Shown here in pieces: positions 1 to 7,634 of a stretch of DNA of 7,789 nucleotides. Made by a program: the position numbers and the translations under genes. How positions within the stretch are numbered: position 1 is the first letter of the stretch; every line of letters starts with the position of its first letter. This stretch comes from Gammaproteobacteria bacterium (GTDB taxonomy: Bacteria > Pseudomonadota > Gammaproteobacteria > SZUA-229). The stretch lies in NCBI GenBank assembly GCA_021768055.1, contig JAASSE010000033.1, positions 1 to 7,789 of the forward strand, read 5' to 3'. The notes beneath the pieces were generated by a model. That model did not search any database and had not been told where the DNA came from. It saw nothing but the letters and a program-made list of their open reading frames with translations.

Positions 1-19
1 AAGCGGCGCTATCTGCCAT

Positions 20-24
20 GGAGG
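20..24 (+). promoter_or_regulatory. Ribosome binding site of the LpxR-family gene
   Basis: GGAGG lies 10 bases before the ATG at 35. It supports this start over the out-of-frame ATG at 18-20. The promoter must lie left of the window. Confidence 0.7.
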
Positions 25-34
25 CGAACGCATC

Positions 35-1147
35 ATGCAACAATTCAACATAAGGGTAATGCTGCCGGTTTGTGTTTTTTTGTTGTTTCAAACCGGCCTG
101 TCCCGTTCATCCGAATGTAATCCGGATTCTCATTACCCCTGCGTAGATGACGAACATGGTTTTCAGGAAAAATACAATTCGGGCTGGGCTTTCTACATTG
201 ATAACGATGTATTCTCTGGCCAGGAAGGCGACCGTGACTACACTGGCGGCCTGGCGGTCACGCTTTCAGGTCAACGTGCGCAGGAATTCGCACTGTCGAT
301 TGACAGCTGGCGTAATGCTGTCGATGGCTGGTTTGGTGTAAACAAACTCTATGACAAACAGCAACATTTCAAGCTACACAGTTTTGAATACGGTTTCACT
401 TTATTTACACCGGGGGATATAACAAATCCCGATCCCATTCCCGATGATCGCCCATACGCCAGCCTGTTTTTTATATCCAATGCCGAACAAACCATAGTAC
501 CTTCCAGAAACCTGGCATACCAGTCGACGCTCACCATCGGCATCCTGGGGTTGCCGATTGCAGAAGACATTCAGGCAAGCTTGCACAATCTGACCGGATC
601 GGCAGAGCCCCAGGGGTGGGAGCACCAGATCTCGTACGGCGGCGAACCCACCGTAAAATTTTCACTTTCAGTCCAGAAAACGCTGGTAATCAATAACGGC
701 AAGATCGATTATGAACTCAAGACCAGCGCCGAAGGCAACATTGGCTATAACACCGATGTCGGTATCGGGATCGGAGGGCGCTGGGGAAGAATCAATACTC
801 CGTGGTGGAGCTTTAATCCGCACCAGGCTGAATACATTAACCTGGGTTCGCCCGTGGTCGCCACCGTCAGGGATCACGTTGGCCGTGAATTGTATCTCTG
901 GGCCGGCGCAAACTTGAAATACAGCTTTTATAACGCCCTTCTGCAAGGCCAGTTCCGTGACAGTACTGTGACGTTTGATCGAGATCAGCTTGAGCATGTT
1001 ATTGCGGAAGGCTGGATAGGCGTTACCCGCGAGTTCAGCAATGAATTCAGGGGCAGCCTGTACGTGCGCGCGAGGTCTGAAGAATACAAGGGGCCGAATG
1101 CACGTAATCCGGTATGGGGTGGCATCATCGTCAGCCGGGCCTTTTAG
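35..1147 (+). CDS. lpxR: Lipid A deacylase, LpxR family (DUF2219), outer-membrane beta-barrel
   Basis: The product has 370 residues and belongs to the LpxR/DUF2219 family. Characterised members are outer-membrane beta-barrels that use calcium to remove the 3'-acyloxyacyl chain of lipid A, which changes how the endotoxin is recognised. Residues 1-26 look like a Sec signal peptide (hydrophobic 8-22). The family's conserved blocks are visible: DND at 56-58, DRDYTGG at 66-72, DRPYAS at 138-143, and a His (H184) just before PQGW at 192-195, which fits the catalytic His region. The chain ends in Phe, typical of barrels assembled by BAM. The start at 35 has a good ribosome site, GGAGG at 20-24. The frame stays open to the window edge, so a longer N-terminus is possible but unlikely given the signal peptide. 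It is separated from rsxA by 174 bases and is probably transcribed separately. Family assignment is firm; deacylase activity is inferred. Confidence 0.88.
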   Translation: MQQFNIRVMLPVCVFLLFQTGLSRSSECNPDSHYPCVDDEHGFQEKYNSGWAFYIDNDVFSGQEGDRDYTGGLAVTLSGQRAQEFALSIDSWRNAVDGWFGVNKLYDKQQHFKLHSFEYGFTLFTPGDITNPDPIPDDRPYASLFFISNAEQTIVPSRNLAYQSTLTIGILGLPIAEDIQASLHNLTGSAEPQGWEHQISYGGEPTVKFSLSVQKTLVINNGKIDYELKTSAEGNIGYNTDVGIGIGGRWGRINTPWWSFNPHQAEYINLGSPVVATVRDHVGRELYLWAGANLKYSFYNALLQGQFRDSTVTFDRDQLEHVIAEGWIGVTREFSNEFRGSLYVRARSEEYKGPNARNPVWGGIIVSRAF

Positions 1148-1321
1148 AATCACTGTCAGCTCATACATGATCACTTGCCACAGCGGTTACTAAAGCAGCC
1201 TGCAAATACTGCGAAATCCCGCATTTACATGATACTACTCAACAATACCCCTGCAATACTGACATATTATAGGCCGCTGATTTTGTTACACTAACGCACA
1301 CTAACTCACAGACTGGCCGGA
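1148..1321. other. Non-coding leader between lpxR and rsxA
   Basis: This 174-base stretch has no credible gene on either strand. I see no GC-rich hairpin followed by a T-run that would end lpxR transcription. It contains two pairs of short direct repeats: TACATGAT at 1164-1171 and 1226-1233, and CCTGCAA(A)TACTG at 1199-1211 and 1250-1261. There is also a 10-base tandem repeat at 1290-1309. The rsx operon promoter is expected here because rsxA is the first gene of the cluster. Confidence 0.6.
1284..1292 (+). promoter_or_regulatory. Candidate extended -10 promoter for the rsx operon
   Basis: TGTTACACT matches the extended -10 pattern TGnTAnnnT, with TACACT agreeing with TATAAT at four of six bases. 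No convincing -35 sits at the right distance; CTGACA at 1259-1264 is too far (22 bases). Transcription would begin near 1299, some 23 bases before rsxA. This is a by-eye call and weak. Confidence 0.3.
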
Positions 1322-1903
1322 ATGACTGAATACGCATTAATTCTTCTCAGCACCATCCTGGTAAATAATTTCGTGCTGGTGAAATTCCTCGGCCTGTGCC
1401 CGTTTATGGGCGTATCCCGAAAACTGGAAACAGCCATGGGCATGGCGCTGGCGACCACCTTCGTGCTGACATTATCATCTGTTTTGAGCTACCTGGTTAA
1501 CCATTACATACTGGCACCGCTTGAAATCGAGTACATGCGCACCATCATGTTCATCCTGGTGATCGCCGTGGTTGTGCAATTCACCGAAATGGTCGTGCAC
1601 AAGACCAGCCCGCTGTTGTACAACGTTCTGGGTATTTTCCTGCCACTGATCACAACCAACTGTGCAGTGCTTGGCGTTGCCCTGTTGAATGTCCAGGTAC
1701 AGAACAATTTCATACAGTCACTGTTTTACGGATTCGGTGCTGCTGTCGGCTTTTCACTGGTACTGATCCTGTTTTCAGCGATGCGAGAACGCATTGCTGC
1801 AGCTGATGTACCAGAAATATTTCAGGGTACTTCCATTGCACTGATTACTGCAGGCATCATGTCTCTAGCATTCATGGGATTTGCCGGCTTGATAAAAGTC
1901 TAG
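1322..1903 (+). CDS. rsxA: RsxA (RnfA), membrane subunit of the Rnf/Rsx ion-translocating oxidoreductase
   Basis: The product has 193 residues, the same length as E. coli RsxA as I remember it, and is near-identical in the core ([40 protein letters not shown]). It is an inner-membrane protein with about six transmembrane helices. RsxA and its homologue RsxE pack as an inverted pair, and in known Rnf/Nqr structures the paired half-helix cysteines hold an iron-sulfur cluster inside the membrane. The matching residues here are C26 and C114. The cluster relays electrons between the cytoplasmic iron-sulfur subunits and the periplasmic flavin of RsxG. The start is fixed by alignment of MTEYALIL with the E. 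coli N-terminus; the ribosome site is poor (GGCCGG directly upstream). It is the first gene of the operon, 22 bases before rsxB. Confidence 0.97.
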   Translation: MTEYALILLSTILVNNFVLVKFLGLCPFMGVSRKLETAMGMALATTFVLTLSSVLSYLVNHYILAPLEIEYMRTIMFILVIAVVVQFTEMVVHKTSPLLYNVLGIFLPLITTNCAVLGVALLNVQVQNNFIQSLFYGFGAAVGFSLVLILFSAMRERIAAADVPEIFQGTSIALITAGIMSLAFMGFAGLIKV

Positions 1904-1925
1904 GACCGGAAATCGGATAGCGGAT

Positions 1926-2486
1926 ATGTGGGTTGTCGTCATTACTCTGGCAATAATTTCAGCAGCATTCGGACTGTTGCTGGGCTACTCTGCAATCCGC
2001 TTCAAGGTAGAAGGCGATCCGGTAGTCGACCAGATCGATGCGCTGCTGCCGCAGACGCAATGCGGCCAGTGCACCTATGCAGGCTGCAGGCCCTATGCCG
2101 AAGCAATCGCCAAGGGTGAAGCCGACATCAATCAATGCCCGCCTGGTGGTGAGGCCGTCATTATCGCCCTGGCGGATTTACTTGATATGGAAGTAAAACC
2201 GTTGAGCGCCGAGCACGGCGTGGAAAAGGAAACAGCTACGGTTGTTTATATCGATGAGCAAACATGCATTGGCTGTACCCTGTGCATCCAGGCCTGCCCC
2301 GTTGATGCCATCCTTGGTGCTGCTAAACAGATGCACACGGTAATTGAAAGCGAATGCACCGGTTGTAATTTATGTATACCACCCTGCCCTGTTGATTGCA
2401 TTTATGTGAAACCCGTTGAACCCACGCTGCAGACCTGGATATGGGAACAACCCATTGGCGGCTTTGCTGCACCAAAGGCAACCTGA
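1926..2486 (+). CDS. rsxB: RsxB (RnfB), iron-sulfur subunit of the Rnf/Rsx complex
   Basis: The product has 186 residues (about 192 in E. coli). One N-terminal transmembrane helix (about 2-22) anchors it to the inner membrane. A 4Fe-4S domain follows with C46, C49, C54 and C71 ([17 protein letters not shown]). Two ferredoxin-type clusters come next: C114, C117, C120 with C124, and C144, C147, C150 with C154, each followed by Pro as usual. It is the likely entry or exit point for electrons exchanged with ferredoxin or another low-potential partner in the cytoplasm. All twelve ligands are present, so it looks functional. The start at 1926 gives the expected anchor length; GGATAGCGG at 1915-1923 is a loose ribosome site. 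The stop is one base before the rsxC start, implying coupled translation. Confidence 0.97.
   Translation: MWVVVITLAIISAAFGLLLGYSAIRFKVEGDPVVDQIDALLPQTQCGQCTYAGCRPYAEAIAKGEADINQCPPGGEAVIIALADLLDMEVKPLSAEHGVEKETATVVYIDEQTCIGCTLCIQACPVDAILGAAKQMHTVIESECTGCNLCIPPCPVDCIYVKPVEPTLQTWIWEQPIGGFAAPKAT
2474..2478 (+). promoter_or_regulatory. Ribosome binding site deciding the rsxC start
   Basis: AAAGG lies 9 bases before the ATG at 2488, inside the last codons of rsxB. It favours 2488 over the in-frame ATG at 2416, whose extra 24 residues have no counterpart in the E. coli protein. Confidence 0.65.
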
Positions 2487-2487
2487 G

Positions 2488-4173
2488 ATGTTATCAAGAG
2501 ATAAAACCTGGGTGGGTAATGACAACGGGGAACATAGCTTCCACGGCGGCATCAAGTTGCCCGGGCATAAAGACCTGTCGACGCAATCACCGATTGCGGA
2601 CATGCCCGCCTGTGATGTTTATACCGTTCCCTTGAACCAGCACATCGGTGCAGAGGGCGAAATACTGGTCAAAGCCGGTGATCATGTACTTAAAGGGCAA
2701 ATGCTGGCACGTCCTCACGGCATGGTCAGTGCCGCGATTCATTCCCCGGTTTCAGGTGAAATCATTGAAATTTCCAACCACCGGTTCCCCCACCCTTCGG
2801 GCCTGGCAGCACCCTGCTTTGTTATCAAAAACGATCACAAAGACGAATGGATCGAACGTAATCCTGTCGGGGATGATTACGCTCAGCTCGGCTCGCATGA
2901 GCTTCGCGGCCTGATACGTGATGCCGGTATTGTCGGACTCGGCGGTGCCGGCTTCCCCGCAGCTGTAAAACAGACCGAAGTCGGCATTACAACCCTGATC
3001 ATCAACGGCGTCGAGTGCGAACCTTACATCAGCTGCGACGACATGCTGATGCGTGAACATGCCGATGAAATCATAGCCGGTGCAAAAATCATTGCGCAGA
3101 TCATCAAGGCAGAAAACTGCGTCATTGCCATTGAAGACAACAAGCCGCAAGCGATAGATGCTGTCAGCAAGGCCATCAATGATGATGACTCCGGTTTTAT
3201 CGAATTACAGGTGGTGCCAACTATCTATCCCAGTGGCGGTGAGCGTCAGCTGATTAAAATCATTACCGGAATGGAAGTACCGATGAATGGTTTGCCGGCC
3301 GACATCCACGTACTTTGCCATAACGTCGCGACCAGTTATGCAATTTATAACGCGATATATCATGCAATACCCTTAATTTCCCGCATCGTGACCATCACTG
3401 GCCACGGTGTTCAGTCCCCGCAAAATATCAATACTGCAATCGGCACACCTATCAAGGACTGTATTGAGTTTTGTGGTGGTTACCGGGACGACGCACGCGC
3501 GCTGATCATGGGCGGTCCGATGATGGGACTGACACTGGATACTGACGAGCTTCCCGTGATCAAGACGTCCAATTGCCTACTGGTCACCACCCCTGAGGAC
3601 ATGGCGCTGCCAGCGAGCAAATCGCACATGCCCTGTATCCGTTGCGGTAAATGTGTTGATGTGTGTCCCGCCAACCTGCTGCCGCAGCAGTTGTACTGGT
3701 ACTCTGCAGACAGGGACTATGACCGGGCGATCAACCTTAACCTGTTTGGCTGTATCGAATGCGGCTGCTGCGATTATGTTTGCCCCAGCGATATACCCCT
3801 GGTGCAATACTTCAGGCATGCGAAATCCGGTATCTGGGAGCAGGAGCGCGAGCGCAAGAAATCGGACATCGCCAGGCAACGCCATGAAAACAGGCAAGCC
3901 CGCCAGGATAAACAGAAGCAGGAACGTGAAGAGCGGCTACGCAAGAAACGTGAAGCACTGGCTAAAGGCAAGGACAGTCACAAACTTGAACTGGACAAAA
4001 AGAAAGCCCTGATTGCTGACGCACTGGCACGTGTCAAAGAAAAGAAAGCGAAGCAGCCAGTAAAACCAAAAAATACGGAAAACCTGACAGAAGAACAATT
4101 GGAAAAAATTGCCGAAGCTGATCGCAGGCGCAAAAAACTTAAAAAGGAAAGGGGCGATCAGGATGCTGTTTAA
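2488..4173 (+). CDS. rsxC: RsxC (RnfC), NADH/FMN and iron-sulfur subunit of the Rnf/Rsx complex
   Basis: The start chosen at 2488 gives 561 residues; the frame is open back to an ATG at 2416, but that would lie inside rsxB and lacks a ribosome site, whereas AAAGG at 2474-2478 serves 2488. Domains in order: RnfC N-terminal, lipoyl-like fold (about 18-110); complex-I 51-kDa-like NADH/FMN domain with GLGGAGFP at 150-157 and ECEPY at 176-180; SLBB-like segment (about 280-335); two [4Fe-4S] sites, C383/C386/C389/C393 and C422/C425/C428/C432; then a Lys/Arg/Glu-rich coiled-coil tail (about 449-561). It is a peripheral cytoplasmic subunit exchanging electrons with NAD(H). The tail is short: E. coli RsxC is about 740 residues and has a long Ala-rich repeated tail that is missing here. 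The 3' end overlaps rsxD by 11 bases. Confidence 0.96.
   Translation: MLSRDKTWVGNDNGEHSFHGGIKLPGHKDLSTQSPIADMPACDVYTVPLNQHIGAEGEILVKAGDHVLKGQMLARPHGMVSAAIHSPVSGEIIEISNHRFPHPSGLAAPCFVIKNDHKDEWIERNPVGDDYAQLGSHELRGLIRDAGIVGLGGAGFPAAVKQTEVGITTLIINGVECEPYISCDDMLMREHADEIIAGAKIIAQIIKAENCVIAIEDNKPQAIDAVSKAINDDDSGFIELQVVPTIYPSGGERQLIKIITGMEVPMNGLPADIHVLCHNVATSYAIYNAIYHAIPLISRIVTITGHGVQSPQNINTAIGTPIKDCIEFCGGYRDDARALIMGGPMMGLTLDTDELPVIKTSNCLLVTTPEDMALPASKSHMPCIRCGKCVDVCPANLLPQQLYWYSADRDYDRAINLNLFGCIECGCCDYVCPSDIPLVQYFRHAKSGIWEQERERKKSDIARQRHENRQARQDKQKQEREERLRKKREALAKGKDSHKLELDKKKALIADALARVKEKKAKQPVKPKNTENLTEEQLEKIAEADRRRKKLKKERGDQDAV
4148..4154 (+). promoter_or_regulatory. Ribosome binding site of rsxD inside the rsxC tail
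   Basis: AAAGGGG stands 8 bases before the ATG at 4163 and is the strongest ribosome site in the operon. It sits in the coding sequence for the end of RsxC, so translation of rsxC and rsxD is likely coupled. Confidence 0.65.
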
Positions 4174-5212
4174 AAAAGCAGACGCACCCTATCTGAAAGA
4201 TTACAGCAATGTGCAATCGATGATGCTCAAGGTCATCTATGCACTGATCCCCGGCAGCATTGCCATGTTCTGGTTTTTTGGCTGGGGCGTACTGTTCAAC
4301 CTTGCTATTGCCATCAGTGTCTGCCTCGCCAGTGAAGCGATGATGCTTAAATTCCGCCGACGTCCGGTAGAGCCCGCGCTGAAGGATGGCAGTGCGCTAG
4401 TAACAGCCTGCCTGCTTGCACTGGCGCTGCCACCGCTGGCGCCCTGGTGGCTGGTTGCCATTGCCAGCCTGTTCGCGATCGTGGTTGCCAAGCACCTGTA
4501 CGGCGGTCTTGGGTTCAATCCGTTCAATCCTGCGATGGTAGGTTATGTCGTGGTGTTAATTTCATTCCCACGTGAAATGACATTGTGGACACCGCCCCTG
4601 GGTGTTGCCGGTGGCTGGCCCAGCTTCACAGACGCGGTTGCAATTGTGTTTGGCAGCGGCATTTCAACCCAGGCCCTTGATGCCATCACCATGGCCACAC
4701 CCATCGACATACTAAAGACGCACATCAACATGGAACATGACATTGAATATGTCAGAACACACAAGGTTTATGGCGAACTGTTCGGGCCGGTGACCGGTGT
4801 CGGCTGGGAGTGGATCAACGGTCTCTACCTGGCTGGTGGTTTGTGGTTAATCAAACAAGGCGTGATCGATAAACGCATTCCTATTTCATTTATCATCAGC
4901 CTGGTTTTGATATCCAACTTTTTATCTGTACTCGACTATGCGAGTTACAGCTCTGCACTGTTTCATACCCTCAGTGGCGGTACCATGCTGGCTGCTTTTT
5001 TTATCGCAACGGATCCTGTTACTGCCAGTACAACACCCCGCGGACGCATTATTTATGGCGCGGGTATTGCGGCTATTGCGTACATCATTCGCAACTGGGG
5101 TGGTTACCCGGACGGCATAGCATTCGCTGTATTACTGATGAACATGGCCGCGCCATTACTGGATCAATACACGCAACCTCGTACGTTCGGTAAATCCGAA
5201 GCAAAATCATGA
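4163..5212 (+). CDS. rsxD: RsxD (RnfD), flavinylated membrane subunit of the Rnf/Rsx complex
   Basis: Starting at 4163 gives 349 residues (about 352 in E. coli), and the N-terminus MLFKKADAPYLKD aligns in length with E. coli RsxD. An in-frame ATG at 4109 would add 18 charged residues encoded within rsxC and is rejected; AAAGGGG at 4148-4154 marks 4163. It is an inner-membrane protein of the NqrB/RnfD family with roughly nine or ten helices. The family binds FMN covalently through a Thr in an S/M-ATP motif; the matching residue is T179 in DAITMATPID. Other conserved blocks are NPFNPAMVGYVV (about 117-128), FFIATDPVTASTTPRGR and GGYPDGIAFAVLL near the end. RsxD with RsxA and RsxE probably forms the ion path. 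The stop overlaps the rsxG start in ATGA. Confidence 0.96.
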   Translation: MLFKKADAPYLKDYSNVQSMMLKVIYALIPGSIAMFWFFGWGVLFNLAIAISVCLASEAMMLKFRRRPVEPALKDGSALVTACLLALALPPLAPWWLVAIASLFAIVVAKHLYGGLGFNPFNPAMVGYVVVLISFPREMTLWTPPLGVAGGWPSFTDAVAIVFGSGISTQALDAITMATPIDILKTHINMEHDIEYVRTHKVYGELFGPVTGVGWEWINGLYLAGGLWLIKQGVIDKRIPISFIISLVLISNFLSVLDYASYSSALFHTLSGGTMLAAFFIATDPVTASTTPRGRIIYGAGIAAIAYIIRNWGGYPDGIAFAVLLMNMAAPLLDQYTQPRTFGKSEAKS

Positions 5213-5859
5213 ATCTCCACAAACAGGTATTAACCACGGCCGTTTTGTTGATGATATTTGCAATCATTGGTGCGGGCGTAGTGGGCTTTACCTATGAAAA
5301 TACCTACGACAGGATCAAACGTAATGAGCAATTGACCACGCTGCGTAAACTCAACACCATCCTGTCACCCGAGAGCTATGACAATGCCCTGCTGGATGAC
5401 CAGATAACACTGGCCAAAAGCACCTTACTGGGAACAACTGATAACTCATCCGCCTATCTTGCCTACAAAAACGAAGTCCCGGTTGCAGCCGTATTGTCCC
5501 CTATTGCACTTAACGGCTATAACGGCCCTATTGAGCTGCTGGTAGGTATTAACTATGACGGCACCCTGGCCGGTGTTCGCGTGACCAAGCACCGGGAAAC
5601 GCCCGGTCTAGGCGATGTCGTCGAATCACAACGGTCTGACTGGATACTTGGTTTTACCGGCAAATCCTTATCCAATCCGGCAGAAAACAAATGGAAAGTA
5701 AAACGCGATGGCGGTGAATTCGACCAGTTCACCGGTGCCACAATAACCCCGCGCGCTGTCGTGAAAGCCGTTCATTCAGCTTTGTTATACTTTAAAAAAC
5801 ACCGCGACGAAATTTTCAAACAGAAAACCGATGCCAGCCCAGTCGATAAAAATAGCTAA
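5209..5859 (+). CDS. rsxG: RsxG (RnfG), periplasmic flavoprotein subunit of the Rnf/Rsx complex
   Basis: The product has 216 residues (about 206 in E. coli). A single N-terminal membrane helix (about 8-28) is followed by a periplasmic FMN-binding domain. The covalent FMN site has the motif [15 protein letters not shown], with T178 as the expected phosphoester-linked Thr; ApbE performs this attachment in known systems, and no apbE lies in the window. A second conserved stretch, [10 protein letters not shown] (about 127-136), belongs to the same domain. RsxG passes electrons on the periplasmic side between the RsxA/E cluster and the RsxD flavin. The start overlaps the rsxD stop (ATGA) without a clear ribosome site, so translation probably relies on re-initiation. 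Its last nine or ten codons overlap rsxE in another frame. Confidence 0.96.
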   Translation: MNLHKQVLTTAVLLMIFAIIGAGVVGFTYENTYDRIKRNEQLTTLRKLNTILSPESYDNALLDDQITLAKSTLLGTTDNSSAYLAYKNEVPVAAVLSPIALNGYNGPIELLVGINYDGTLAGVRVTKHRETPGLGDVVESQRSDWILGFTGKSLSNPAENKWKVKRDGGEFDQFTGATITPRAVVKAVHSALLYFKKHRDEIFKQKTDASPVDKNS

Positions 5860-6520
5860 AGACGGCTTGTGGACCAACAACGTTGCACTGGTGCAATTGC
5901 TGGGTCTCTGCCCCTTGCTGGCTGTCACCGGTTCCTTTATAAACGGCCTCGGCCTCGGCATAGCCACCCTGATTACACTGGTCGTATCGAACAGCTGTGT
6001 CTCCATCATCCGTCACTGGGTTCGTCCTGAAGTCAGGATACCGATTTTTGTCCTCATCATCGCATCCATCGTAACCACGATCGAGCTCGCAATGAATGCA
6101 TGGTTTCACGAACTGTTTCTGACACTCGGTATTTTTATCCCGCTCATTGTCACCAACTGTTCCATCATCGCGCGCGCCGAATCATTCGCATCAAAAAACA
6201 GCCTTGTCGATTCAACCTTCGATGGCTTCATGATGGGCCTCGGCTTCCTGATTGTGCTGGTAATCCTGGGCAGCATTCGCGAAATCATTGGCGCCGGTAC
6301 GTTGTTCGCTAACGCACATTTAATGTTCGGCGAGCAGGCAAAAACTATGCTGTTATCGTTTGGTGATAACTACCCGGGTTTCCTGTTGGCAATTCTGCCA
6401 CCGGGTGCATTTATCGGACTGGGCCTGTTGATCGCACTGAAAAACCACATCGATAAAAAATTAAAGCAGCCAGTTACCAGTACCGAGGCGACCGGCGATA
6501 CACCATCACCCGCCGTTTAG
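5831..6520 (+). CDS. rsxE: RsxE (RnfE), membrane subunit of the Rnf/Rsx complex
   Basis: The product has 229 residues (about 231 in E. coli) and is an inner-membrane protein of the NqrDE/RnfAE family with about six helices. It is homologous to RsxA and inserted in the opposite orientation. The paired motifs are [14 protein letters not shown] with C27 and [14 protein letters not shown] with C110, which match RsxA C26 and C114 and should complete the intramembrane iron-sulfur cluster. The C-terminal [20 protein letters not shown] is typical of RsxE rather than RsxA. The start at 5831 leaves 11 residues before GLW, as in E. coli, even though it creates a 29-base overlap with rsxG; no good ribosome site is visible. 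The last 20 residues are polar and variable. It is the final Rnf subunit gene, with nth 21 bases downstream. Confidence 0.96.
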   Translation: MPAQSIKIAKDGLWTNNVALVQLLGLCPLLAVTGSFINGLGLGIATLITLVVSNSCVSIIRHWVRPEVRIPIFVLIIASIVTTIELAMNAWFHELFLTLGIFIPLIVTNCSIIARAESFASKNSLVDSTFDGFMMGLGFLIVLVILGSIREIIGAGTLFANAHLMFGEQAKTMLLSFGDNYPGFLLAILPPGAFIGLGLLIALKNHIDKKLKQPVTSTEATGDTPSPAV

Positions 6521-6541
6521 CCATAACGGCACTCTGGTTAC

Positions 6542-7174
6542 ATGAACAACAAAAAGCGCCACGAGATTTTTACGCGGCTTAAAAAAGCCAATCCAGAACC
6601 CACCACCGAGCTGAACTATTCTTCGCCATTTGAACTGCTGGTCGCGGTGATTTTGTCTGCACAAGCGACTGATGTCAGTGTCAACAAGGCTACAGCCGAA
6701 CTCTACAAGGTTGCCAATACGCCGGAAGCAATTTACAAGTTGGGTGAAGCCGGCTTGAAAAAATATATCAAGAGCATCGGCCTGTACAACAGCAAGGCCA
6801 AGAACATTATCAAGACCTGCAGAATCCTCATAGATGAACACAACAGCCAGGTACCTGAAAAACAAAGCCAGCTTGAAGCCCTACCCGGCGTTGGTCGTAA
6901 GACAGCTAATGTGGTGCGTAATACCGCATTCGGCCACGAGACCATTGCGGTTGACACCCATATTTTCCGCGTCTCAAATAGAACAAAAATCGCACCTGGA
7001 AAAACCGTGCTTGAAGTCGAAAAAAAACTGCAGAAATTTGTACCGGACGAATTCAAAAAGGACGCACACCACTGGCTGATTCTGCATGGCCGCTATACCT
7101 GCATTGCACGAAAACCGCGCTGCGGTTCCTGCGTGATAGAAGACCTGTGTGAATACAAGGACAAGACCGAGTAA
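6542..7174 (+). CDS. nth: Endonuclease III, DNA N-glycosylase/AP lyase
   Basis: The product has 210 residues (211 in E. coli) and keeps the E. coli numbering through its active site and cluster residues. It removes oxidised pyrimidines such as thymine glycol from DNA and cleaves the resulting abasic site (base excision repair). The helix-hairpin-helix LPGVGRKTANVV contains the catalytic lysine K120, and VDTHIFRVSNR contains the catalytic aspartate D138. The C-terminal [4Fe-4S] loop has C187, C194, C197 and C203 in the classic spacing C-x6-C-x2-C-x5-C. All key residues are intact. It starts 21 bases after rsxE with no terminator between them, so it is probably part of the same transcript; the ribosome site is weak. 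The rsx-nth linkage is conserved in many gammaproteobacteria. Confidence 0.98.
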   Translation: MNNKKRHEIFTRLKKANPEPTTELNYSSPFELLVAVILSAQATDVSVNKATAELYKVANTPEAIYKLGEAGLKKYIKSIGLYNSKAKNIIKTCRILIDEHNSQVPEKQSQLEALPGVGRKTANVVRNTAFGHETIAVDTHIFRVSNRTKIAPGKTVLEVEKKLQKFVPDEFKKDAHHWLILHGRYTCIARKPRCGSCVIEDLCEYKDKTE

Positions 7175-7587
7175 TGTTCCCTTCTGACCGCACCCAGTTA
7201 AGAAAGGTCTTTTATGACTGCTGGCAGCTACACCAACACGGCAAGGCACCGGACCCGTTGCAGCAAATGATCATTGGCGTCATCGAACAGCACCCTGAAT
7301 ATCATGCTTTGCTGGAGCAGGATACCCAGCTGGACAGGGATTTTGACGAGAACAACCCGTTCCTGCATATGAGCATGCATATTGCCCTGATTGAACAAAT
7401 TTCGACCAACCGGCCAGCCGGCACTCGCGATATACACCAGCAACTGACCCGCATATACCAGTCAGCACATGAGGCCGAACACAAAATGATGGAGTGTCTG
7501 TCAGAATCCATCTGGCAAGCACAGCGAACTAACACCCAGCCTGACGAAACAGCCTATCTGGATTGTTTGAAAGCGCTGCTTAAATAA
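7174..7587 (+). CDS. DUF1841 family protein, function unknown
   Basis: I recognise the DUF1841 family by its two blocks NPFLHMSMHIALIEQ (61-75) and HEAEHKMMECLSESIWQAQR (99-118), and by the ending PDE-x-x-YL. The product has 137 residues, is predicted to be cytoplasmic and mostly helical, and has no signal peptide or membrane segment. No function is established to my knowledge. It has three H-x-x-x-H pairs, H40/H44, H65/H69 and H99/H103, with acidic residues near them (E38, E48, E74, E107). That is compatible with a helical metal site, though this is inference. Its ATG overlaps the nth stop (TAATG), so it is translated with nth and is probably the last gene of the operon. The start fits the family, which begins shortly before a Leu/Arg-rich first helix. 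Confidence 0.85.
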   Translation: MFPSDRTQLRKVFYDCWQLHQHGKAPDPLQQMIIGVIEQHPEYHALLEQDTQLDRDFDENNPFLHMSMHIALIEQISTNRPAGTRDIHQQLTRIYQSAHEAEHKMMECLSESIWQAQRTNTQPDETAYLDCLKALLK

Positions 7588-7634
7588 TATTGATTACCAT
7601 ATTCAATTATTCTCTGAACTTCATCTGTAAACGA

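Noticed and set aside
3..53. Possible end of an upstream gene in the third frame, stopping at 51-53
   Set aside because: Only 16 codons are visible and nothing identifies them; its AALSA start echoing the window's last residues is most likely chance.
668..1174. 168-residue open frame on the - strand
   Set aside because: It lies antisense to the well-conserved LpxR-family C-terminal half, has no recognisable motif, and is a typical shadow of a real gene.
2416..2487. Longer N-terminus for RsxC
   Set aside because: The extra 24 residues are encoded inside rsxB, have no ribosome site and no counterpart in E. coli RsxC; 2488 has AAAGG upstream.
2752..3150. 132-residue open frame on the - strand
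   Set aside because: It is antisense to the conserved NADH/FMN domain of rsxC and lacks any family signature.
3653..4012. 119-residue + strand frame inside rsxC
   Set aside because: It is a shifted reading of the cluster and coiled-coil region; its composition is what a frame shift of that DNA would give.
4109..4162. Longer N-terminus for RsxD
   Set aside because: The extra 18 residues are out-of-frame rsxC tail; 4163 has the best ribosome site of the operon and aligns with E. coli RsxD.
7590..7606. FNR-like dyad TTGA-N9-TCAA
   Set aside because: FNR sites have six bases between TTGA and TCAA (TTGAT-N4-ATCAA); the spacing here does not fit.
7583..7611. Intrinsic terminator after the DUF1841 gene
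   Set aside because: The inverted repeat is AT-rich, imperfect and has no following T-run.
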